A DNA stretch of 6,472 nucleotides from Alphaproteobacteria bacterium (lineage in GTDB: Bacteria > Pseudomonadota > Alphaproteobacteria > Micavibrionales > Micavibrionaceae): the NCBI GenBank assembly GCA_030639165.1, contig DAOWDF010000118.1, positions 1-6,472 on the forward strand. The letters run 5' to 3'. The translations under genes and the position numbers were made by a program. Below, piece by piece: positions 1 to 5,490 of this stretch. How positions within the stretch are numbered: position 1 is the stretch's first letter; every line of letters starts with the position of its first letter. The notes below the pieces were generated by a model, which made no database searches, had not been told where the DNA came from, and saw only the letters and a list, made by a program, of their open reading frames with translations.

Positions 1-350
1 AAACCGCGCCATACCCGACATACAAATAGCGGCATAAGCAAATGAAACTCATCATACACATGCGATGCAAAACCAATGGGGGAAAAGCAGCATTCCCGAG
101 TTTCAATGCCAAGCTCCTCCTCTAATTCTCGCATAAGTGCAAATTCAGGGCTTTCCCCTGATTCGACCTTACCACCAGGAAACTCCCAAAGCCTAGCCAT
201 AGGCTTACCTTCCGGCCTTTTCGCCAATAATACACGCCCGCCTTTATCAACCAAGGCAACGGCAGAAACCAGCACTATCGGCAAGCCTGATGGCTTATCA
301 GGCCTAGGTAAATCCAAAGCTTGCGCGCAATTCATTTGTTCCTTAACCAT
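1..350 (-). CDS. mutT: MutT-like Nudix hydrolase (8-oxo-dGTP diphosphatase), 3' end beyond window
   Basis: The product probably hydrolyses oxidised dGTP (8-oxo-dGTP) to the monophosphate in the cytoplasm, preventing A:T to C:G transversions. Reading leftwards from the ATG at 350-348 gives 116 codons without a stop. The Nudix box is complete at residues 60-82: G60, E66, then REL-EEE-LGI from R74 to I82, fitting GX5EX7REUXEEXGU. It is preceded by residues 53-60 (RLWEFPGG), typical of MutT. The start is supported by AGAGG six bases upstream; M6 is an in-frame alternative with no clear ribosome site. MutT proteins are usually about 130-140 aa, so perhaps 20 residues are missing at the window edge. 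The gene lies 93 bases downstream of the isomerase on the same strand and may be partly co-transcribed with it. The Nudix class is certain; substrate specificity is inferred from close resemblance to MutT. Confidence 0.92.
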   Translation of the reverse strand, partial: MVKEQMNCAQALDLPRPDKPSGLPIVLVSAVALVDKGGRVLLAKRPEGKPMARLWEFPGGKVESGESPEFALMRELEEELGIETRECCFSPIGFASHVYDEFHLLMPLFVCRVWRG

Positions 351-389
351 ACAAAACCTCTTAGCTTATACAAGTTTAACCCTCATACA

Positions 390-417
390 AATATCCCCAC
401 ATTTAAGCGGGGATATT
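390..417 (-). terminator. Hairpin between the isomerase gene and mutT; possible weak terminator or attenuator
   Basis: A perfect 9-bp stem (aatatcccc at 390-398 with ggggatatt at 409-417) encloses a 10-base loop, 27 bases beyond the stop codon of the isomerase gene. In the minus-strand transcript the stem is followed by only three U residues and then mixed sequence (UUUGUAUGAG). It therefore lacks the long U tract of a strong intrinsic terminator. It could be a weak terminator, an attenuator before mutT, or a 3'-end stabiliser. The stem is seen directly; its function is inferred. Confidence 0.45.
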
Positions 418-443
418 GAATTAGGCTATGAAGTAAATACTAA

Positions 444-1565
444 TTACTCAGGAGCAACATCGGCAGCTTCAGGAGCAACATCGGCAGCTGTACCAGCAGC
501 CGCAGCTTCAGGAGCAGTTTCTGAAGCCTTGGCCTCAAGACCTACACTAACTTCAGCACCACCAGCAGCAGGCTCTTGCTCTTGAACATTAGCAGCAGGC
601 AAAGGCTTACCATTAATATCAAAACGCTCAATCTGCACATCTTCTCTAAGTTCTTTTATGATCGCATCAAGAATTCCACGCTGAAGCTCTTGCTCAAGGA
701 AAGTTCTTGCACTAGCGAAGTCAGCAGGAGGACGCATGCGCTTCTCACCAACATTAATGATGTGATAACCAAAAGCTGTCTTAACTGGCTCTTTAGTATA
801 CTCACCATCCTTAGTAGCAAAAGCAGCTTCTGCAAACTCAGGAACAACCTCATCCTTTGTGAAGTAACCTAGATCACCACCATTAGCAGCAGAACCATCC
901 TTGGAATTTTCCTTTGCAAGCTCCGCAAAGTCTGCTCCACCATTCAGCTTGTTAATAATGTCTTTAGCAGCAGCTTCATCTTCAACAAGAATATGCGCAA
1001 CCTTAACTTCTTCAGCCTTAGGGAAATCAGCAACATATTTATCATATGAAGCCTTAACAACATCATCTGTCATTTCAGCCTTGATAGAGTTTTCAAGAAA
1101 CTTTGCACGAACAAGTTGTTCCTTTGCTACTTTAAGCTGGTTCTTAATATCTTTATCGTTACCAAGATTTGCTTTAGCGGCATTTTTATCAATAATCTTG
1201 TTATTGATAATTTGCTCTAGAGCCATAGGGAAAAGCTGCTCCAACGGAATTTGGCGCATTTGCTCAGGCATAGAATTAACCAGATTAATGACTTCCTGAC
1301 GTGTTACTTTGTCACTACCAACTTTTGCAATAACAGGGTTATTAACAGGATCTTCTTTTGGTGTCGTTTCTGCATCAGCTTGTACGATAGCCGCAGTCTT
1401 AACCGCAACAGTCTGCTTAAGTGTATCAAGCTTACCTGTCTTATATGCAAACATACCTGCTGAAGCTACTATCAGCACGATAAATATTACAATTGCGGCA
1501 CTACCGCTCTCTGAACCAGCACCACAAAAACGTGCTCTACTACTGGATTTTACACTATTAACCAT
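444..1565 (-). CDS. Membrane-anchored PpiC/SurA-type peptidyl-prolyl cis-trans isomerase (parvulin foldase)
   Basis: A 373-aa extracytoplasmic foldase that isomerises Xaa-Pro bonds in newly exported proteins. The N-terminus is basic (K6, R10, R12), followed by a hydrophobic segment at about residues 22-41 that reads as an uncleaved signal anchor, placing the rest in the periplasm. Residues 75-180 resemble the helical SurA/PrsA N-terminal chaperone region. The parvulin domain spans about 186-280: VAHILV around H191, a glycine-rich GGDLGYF at 229-235, and FGYHII at 265-270, which carries the second family histidine (H268). Residues 324-373 form an Ala/Glu/Pro-rich, probably disordered tail. The ATG at 1565-1563 has AGAGGA five bases upstream. 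The gene is divergent from secA, which fits a role in handling Sec substrates. It resembles PrsA, PpiD and SurA in parts, so no exact symbol is assigned. The first membrane-side Cys (C14) precedes the anchor and is not a lipobox. Confidence 0.93.
   Translation of the reverse strand: MVNSVKSSSRARFCGAGSESGSAAIVIFIVLIVASAGMFAYKTGKLDTLKQTVAVKTAAIVQADAETTPKEDPVNNPVIAKVGSDKVTRQEVINLVNSMPEQMRQIPLEQLFPMALEQIINNKIIDKNAAKANLGNDKDIKNQLKVAKEQLVRAKFLENSIKAEMTDDVVKASYDKYVADFPKAEEVKVAHILVEDEAAAKDIINKLNGGADFAELAKENSKDGSAANGGDLGYFTKDEVVPEFAEAAFATKDGEYTKEPVKTAFGYHIINVGEKRMRPPADFASARTFLEQELQRGILDAIIKELREDVQIERFDINGKPLPAANVQEQEPAAGGAEVSVGLEAKASETAPEAAAAGTAADVAPEAADVAPE
448..489. repeat. Perfect 21-bp tandem duplication in the 3' end of the isomerase gene
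   Basis: The 21-base unit beginning tcaggagcaacatcggcagc occurs twice back to back, at 448-468 and 469-489, with no mismatch. The first nine bases (tcaggagca) recur at 508-516 after an 18-base insert of similar composition. The unit is seven codons long, so copy changes would keep the frame. It encodes the repeated ADVAPEA-like segments at the extreme C-terminus. Identity at the DNA level suggests recent duplication by slippage. Confidence 0.9.
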
Positions 1566-1611
1566 AACATTCCTCTAACTGTTTTGAATTCTTAATAACT
1601 AGACATCCCAG

Positions 1612-1640
1612 AGTCTAACTCATGAAATAACTGTTTTCAA
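1612..1640 (-). promoter_or_regulatory. Putative sigma70-like promoter of the isomerase gene
   Basis: On the minus strand TTGAAA (1640-1635, five of six to the -35 consensus) is followed after exactly 17 bases by TAGACT (1617-1612, four of six to the -10 consensus). Transcription would start near 1605, leaving a leader of about 40 bases before the ATG at 1565. A small palindrome (tgaaa at 1623-1627, tttca at 1635-1639) overlaps the -35 box. This is a consensus match read by eye only. Confidence 0.45.
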
Positions 1641-1681
1641 CATCTATTATCGCCATTGCCCACAGCTTTTACGCTCTTTTG

Positions 1682-1710
1682 TTGACGAGATGTAATTTGC
1701 AGCTTATATC
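1682..1710 (+). promoter_or_regulatory. Putative sigma70-like promoter of secA
   Basis: TTGACG at 1682-1687 (five of six to the -35 consensus) is followed after 17 bases by TATATC at 1705-1710 (four of six to the -10 consensus). Transcription would start near 1717, giving a leader of about 30 bases that contains the secA ribosome-binding site. No small leader ORF is seen: the only nearby ATG codons, at 1622 and 1690, are followed by a stop after zero or one codon. Housekeeping expression is expected. Confidence 0.5.
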
Positions 1711-1732
1711 AAGTGAGCTTACTACAGTTTTC

Positions 1733-1749
1733 AGGAGACTTTTATAGTG
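1733..1749 (+). promoter_or_regulatory. Ribosome-binding site fixing the GTG start of secA
   Basis: AGGAG at 1733-1737 lies nine bases upstream of GTG at 1747-1749. The first ATG in this frame encodes residue 37, after the conserved N-terminal block with the FGSSNDR motif (residues 9-15). Starting there would remove sequence that SecA proteins normally have. GTG is therefore the best start. Confidence 0.8.
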
Positions 1750-4440
1750 CTACAGCTTGCAACCAAAATTTTCGGATCATCAAATGATCGCGCCTTAAAG
1801 AAACTACAAAGACATATTGAGCCTATCAATGCGCTTGAAGATACTTACAAGGGTATGAGCGATGATGAATTGCGTGGTCAAACTGATCTCTTGCGTAAAC
1901 GCCTAGATGATGGCGAACAGCTTGATGACATTACCTATGAAGCATTCGCCATTGTGCGCGAAGCTGCAAAACGTGCACTTGGCCAGCGTCATTACGATGT
2001 GCAACTAATCGGCGGTATAGCTCTTAATGAAGGCCAGATTGCGGAAATGCGCACTGGTGAAGGTAAAACCCTTGTTGCAACCCTTGCCGTTTACCTAAAT
2101 GCCATATCAGGAAAAGGCGTACATGTCGTAACAGTCAATGATTACCTTGCCGAGCGTGATGCTCAATGGATGTCACAAGTCTATAACTTCCTTGGCCTGA
2201 CAACTGGTTGCATAGTCTCAAATATGCCAGAAGATGCTCGCCGCGAAGCCTATGCCAGTGATGTAACATACGGTACAAATAACGAGTTCGGATTTGATTA
2301 CTTACGCGATAACATGAAGTTCCGCCTCGATCAAATGGTTCAGCGCCCATTCAACTTTGCTATTGTAGATGAGGTTGATTCGATTCTTATTGATGAAGCC
2401 AGAACTCCGCTGATAATTTCAGGGCCTTCAGAAGGCAATATGGAGCTATACAACTCCGTAGACAAAATCATCCCTATTCTAATTGACGAAGATTACGAAG
2501 TTGAGGAAAAGCACAAAAGCGTAGTTCTAACCGAAGAAGGTCAAGAACATGTCGAGCAGCTTTTGATCGAACACGGTATTCTCGAAGAAGGCTCTAGCAT
2601 GTATGACATGCAAAACATATCGCTTGTCCATCACGCGAATCAAGCTTTGCGCGCCCATAAGCTATTTCACGCCGATAAGGATTATATAGTAAGGGATGAT
2701 AAAGTCGTACTTATTGATGAGTTTACAGGCCGCATGATGGATGGTCGTAGACTTTCCGAAGGTCTGCACCAAGCAATCGAAGCCAAAGAAGGCGTTAAGA
2801 TACAAAACGAGAATCAAACTCTGGCCTCTATTACATTCCAGAATTACTTCCGCATGTATCCGAAATTATCGGGCATGACCGGAACAGCCATGACCGAAGC
2901 CGCGGAATTTGATGAAATCTATAAACTAGGCGTTGTTCAAATCCCAACAAATACAGATATATCGCGTATTGATCACGAGGATAAAATCTACAAATCCTTG
3001 CGTGAAAAAGAAGATGCCATCGTTGAGTTAGTTAAGGAATGTCAGGAGCGACAGCAACCTGTATTAGTTGGAACAGTTTCAATTGAGAAATCGGAACAAC
3101 TTTCCGATAGCTTGAAAAAAGCCAAAATCAAACATAATATCCTTAATGCCCGCCACCATGAAAGAGAGGCCTATATTGTTGGCCAAGCGGGGCAACTAGG
3201 CGCAGTAACCATCGCAACAAATATGGCTGGACGAGGTACGGACATTCAGCTTGGCGGTAATCTTGATATGTTGCTTGAAGAAGCAGACGATAAAGATGCT
3301 GCTAAAATCACTGCACAGGTCGAAAAAGACAAAGAACTGGTTAAGGAAGCTGGTGGCTTATATATAGTAGGAACCGAGCGCCACGAATCACGCCGTATTG
3401 ATAACCAGCTCCGTGGTCGTTCAGGTCGTCAAGGTGATCCAGGGACATCCATATTCTTTCTATCAGTCGAAGATGATCTTATGCGTATTTTCGCAGGCCA
3501 GCAATTAGAAGGCCTGCTCTCTAATAAACGTATTGGCCTAGAAGAAGGCGAAGCTTTAGAGCACCCATGGATATCCAAGATGCTGGAACGCGCCCAAGGC
3601 AAAGTCGAAGCAATGAACTTTGAAATGCGTAAAAACTTATTGAAATTCGATGATGTAATGAACAATCAGCGTAAAGAAATCTACGAAGAACGCCGTGAAA
3701 TAATGCACTCCGAAGATATCGAGGAAATGGTCAGAGATATGCGCCATGATGTTATCGAGGACGCAGTTGAGATGTGCATACCCGCTGGTACTTACGCCGA
3801 GAAATGGGATACAAAAACTCTGGAAACAGAAATACTGCGCATGACCAATATGAATCTTCCTGTTGCCGATTGGGCAAAGGAAGAAGGCATTGCCGATCAT
3901 GAGATAATGATACGCCTGATTGATGAAGCCGATAAGAAGATGGCTGAAAAAGCCGCCAATACTGGTGTAGAAATCTGGCGACAAATCGAAAAGTCTATCA
4001 CATTGCAAATGCTTGATCAGCACTGGAAAGAGCATTTACTTAACCTAGATCATTTACGCCAAGGTATTAACTTGCGAGCTTTCGGGCAAAAAGATCCGCT
4101 TAATGAGTATAAAACCGAAGCCTTCTCAATGTTTCAGGATATGTTAGATTCTATGCGCGAAACAATAACTCAAACCCTGTTTATGGTTGAGTTTAATATT
4201 GAGGACGGCAACTCTAGCCTTAGAGTTCCCGCTCAAGAAACCAGCGAAAGCCGCGCCGACCCTGCCATGCAGGAACAGCAAGCAGAGCAACCACCCCCTG
4301 AAGAAAATGTGCAAAAGTTCCCACAAAAGAACGTCTTCGATCAAAATGACCCTGAGACTTGGAACAAAACTCCGCGCAACGCTCCCTGCCCTTGCGGTTC
4401 AGAAAAGAAATATAAGCAATGCCATGGCAAAATTACTTGA
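1747..4440 (+). CDS. secA: Preprotein translocase ATPase SecA
   Basis: SecA is the ATP-driven motor that pushes unfolded preproteins through SecYEG at the cytoplasmic membrane. At 897 aa it matches the usual full length (E. coli has 901). Nucleotide-binding domain 1 shows Walker A MRTGEGKT at 101-108 (K107) and Walker B DEVD at 208-211. The preprotein cross-linking region lies about 225-370. Nucleotide-binding domain 2 carries NMAGRGTDI at 492-500 and the arginine-finger segment GRSGRQGDPG at 557-566. The helical scaffold and wing domains follow, with LLKFDDVMNNQRK at 631-643. A variable linker at about 820-875 leads to a zinc site with C881, C883, C892 and H893 (CXCX8CH), the element that binds SecB and phospholipid in relatives. 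No motif is missing and there is no frameshift. It is divergent from a foldase gene. Downstream genes are separated from it by a large palindrome. Confidence 0.99.
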   Translation: MLQLATKIFGSSNDRALKKLQRHIEPINALEDTYKGMSDDELRGQTDLLRKRLDDGEQLDDITYEAFAIVREAAKRALGQRHYDVQLIGGIALNEGQIAEMRTGEGKTLVATLAVYLNAISGKGVHVVTVNDYLAERDAQWMSQVYNFLGLTTGCIVSNMPEDARREAYASDVTYGTNNEFGFDYLRDNMKFRLDQMVQRPFNFAIVDEVDSILIDEARTPLIISGPSEGNMELYNSVDKIIPILIDEDYEVEEKHKSVVLTEEGQEHVEQLLIEHGILEEGSSMYDMQNISLVHHANQALRAHKLFHADKDYIVRDDKVVLIDEFTGRMMDGRRLSEGLHQAIEAKEGVKIQNENQTLASITFQNYFRMYPKLSGMTGTAMTEAAEFDEIYKLGVVQIPTNTDISRIDHEDKIYKSLREKEDAIVELVKECQERQQPVLVGTVSIEKSEQLSDSLKKAKIKHNILNARHHEREAYIVGQAGQLGAVTIATNMAGRGTDIQLGGNLDMLLEEADDKDAAKITAQVEKDKELVKEAGGLYIVGTERHESRRIDNQLRGRSGRQGDPGTSIFFLSVEDDLMRIFAGQQLEGLLSNKRIGLEEGEALEHPWISKMLERAQGKVEAMNFEMRKNLLKFDDVMNNQRKEIYEERREIMHSEDIEEMVRDMRHDVIEDAVEMCIPAGTYAEKWDTKTLETEILRMTNMNLPVADWAKEEGIADHEIMIRLIDEADKKMAEKAANTGVEIWRQIEKSITLQMLDQHWKEHLLNLDHLRQGINLRAFGQKDPLNEYKTEAFSMFQDMLDSMRETITQTLFMVEFNIEDGNSSLRVPAQETSESRADPAMQEQQAEQPPPEENVQKFPQKNVFDQNDPETWNKTPRNAPCPCGSEKKYKQCHGKIT

Positions 4441-4444
4441 TAAC

Positions 4445-4570
4445 GTCATCCCGTTGGCACATCGTAGATGTGCTTAAACAAACGGGATCTGGATAAAGAC
4501 AGCCAGCATAGCTGCCTGACATATGGATCCTCGCAGTATCAACAAAGCTGCGCTTTGTCGCGGGGATGAC
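4445..4570. repeat. Composite palindromic intergenic element: three hairpins bounded by 8-bp inverted ends
   Basis: The element fills most of the gap between secA and the hydrolase. Its ends are inverted repeats: gtcatccc at 4445-4452 and gggatgac at 4563-4570. Hairpin 1 (4448-4488) has an 8-bp outer stem (atcccgtt/aacgggat) and a 7-bp inner stem (4457-4463 with 4467-4473, triloop). Hairpin 3 (4527-4567) has outer arms atcctcgc/gcggggat with one wobble pair, and a 7-bp inner stem (4542-4548 with 4552-4558, triloop). Hairpin 2 (4500-4518) is central, cagccagc/gctgcctg with one mismatch and triloop ata. No U tract follows, so it is not a standard terminator, although it may end or stabilise secA mRNA. 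The ends recall the GTCATCCC-type intergenic palindromes I associate with Rickettsiales. No target-site duplication is obvious. Dispersal in the genome is inferred. Confidence 0.8.
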
Positions 4571-4593
4571 ACAATATTTCAAAAGGACTTAAA

Positions 4594-5490
4594 ATGCCTA
4601 AAGAGCAATTTGAAACCCACGAAGTTATCTGCATAAATAGTGCAGGTACGCACAAGATCGTCTATAGCGATTGGGGGCATAGCAACCCTAATATTATCGT
4701 ATGTATCCATGGCCTTACTGGAAACGGACATGATTTCGACTATCTCGCACCAACATTAGTTAGCCGTGGCTATCGCGTTATTGCAATTGATCTAGCTGGG
4801 CGCGGGCGCAGTGACTTCCTATCCAACCCTATGGACTATAATTATACTCAATATCATCAGGACATAATGGCGGTACTTGATAGCCTAGGCCTCAATAAAC
4901 CAAACAGCATTGACTGGCTTGGCATATCTCTTGGCGGCTTACTAGGGATCAGCATCGCAGGAATGCAGGACAGCCCCATAAAACGCATGATCATCAATGA
5001 TGTTGGCCCTGAAATACCTGAAAAATCACTGAAATTGATATACTATATAATCAGAAAACTATTTAAGTTCAAAGACATAAACGCCCTAGAAACACGTATG
5101 CGCAAGACTCGTGGCCTATCTTGGGGGCCAATCACAGATGAGCAATGGCAATATATGGCGCGGCATAATTATCGTAACCTACCCCCTAGCCTACTTTCTA
5201 AGCGCAAACAAATCACCTATGCCTATGACAATAAAATCGCAGTAATATTCAAAAAGACACCTATTGGCGGACATAATTTATGGGATTATTGGAGCAATAT
5301 AACCTGCCCTGTTCTAGTATTACGCGGTGGCAAATCACTCATTTTACCTGTAGAGATTTTGGAACGCATGAAAGACACCGCAACAAACTTTCAAATGGAT
5401 ACACATGAGTTTGCAGATTGCGGCCATGTCCCATCCTTAATGGCTCCCGATCAAATAAAAGTCGTTAGCGATTGGCTAGATAAATCATGA
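4594..5490 (+). CDS. Alpha/beta-fold hydrolase, substrate unknown
   Basis: A 298-aa cytoplasmic protein with no signal peptide or membrane segment, built as a single alpha/beta-hydrolase domain. The oxyanion motif is HGLTGNG at 39-45. The strand-turn IDLAGRGRSD spans 65-74. The nucleophile elbow is GISLGG at 110-115 with S112. The catalytic histidine is H278 in CGHVPSL. The catalytic acid is not where this kind of family usually has it: residues 244-251 read RGGKSLIL, with Leu249 where an SDxL-type Asp would be expected. D136 in INDVGPE, after strand 6, might substitute. AAGGA six bases upstream supports the ATG. Its last four bases overlap the start of the oxidoreductase gene, suggesting a coupled pair. 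Esterase, lactonase, C-C hydrolase or thioesterase activity are all possible. Confidence 0.9.
   Translation: MPKEQFETHEVICINSAGTHKIVYSDWGHSNPNIIVCIHGLTGNGHDFDYLAPTLVSRGYRVIAIDLAGRGRSDFLSNPMDYNYTQYHQDIMAVLDSLGLNKPNSIDWLGISLGGLLGISIAGMQDSPIKRMIINDVGPEIPEKSLKLIYYIIRKLFKFKDINALETRMRKTRGLSWGPITDEQWQYMARHNYRNLPPSLLSKRKQITYAYDNKIAVIFKKTPIGGHNLWDYWSNITCPVLVLRGGKSLILPVEILERMKDTATNFQMDTHEFADCGHVPSLMAPDQIKVVSDWLDKS

Noticed and set aside
76..585. Long plus-strand open frame opposite mutT and the 3' end of the isomerase gene
   Set aside because: It spans two well-supported minus-strand genes and the gap between them. Its Ser/Ala-rich product reflects reading the opposite strand of the repeat tail.
901..1578. 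Several overlapping plus-strand open frames opposite the 5' half of the isomerase gene
   Set aside because: All are antisense to a coding region with clear SurA/PpiC motifs, and none encodes a recognisable domain.
1566..1746. Possible SecM-like arrest-peptide leader upstream of secA
   Set aside because: No ORF of useful length lies on the plus strand between the divergent starts; the ATG codons at 1622 and 1690 terminate almost at once.
3429..4035. Minus-strand open frames inside secA
   Set aside because: They are antisense to conserved SecA helical-scaffold sequence, with no domain and no plausible expression signal.
4187..4477. Plus-strand open frame overlapping the secA 3' end and the start of the palindrome
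   Set aside because: It is out of frame with the conserved SecA tail and zinc site, has no good ribosome site, and has a composition typical of a shifted reading.
4560..4590. Standard intrinsic terminator after secA
   Set aside because: The last hairpin is GC-rich at its base but is followed by gacacaatattt rather than a run of T, so a classic terminator call is not supported.
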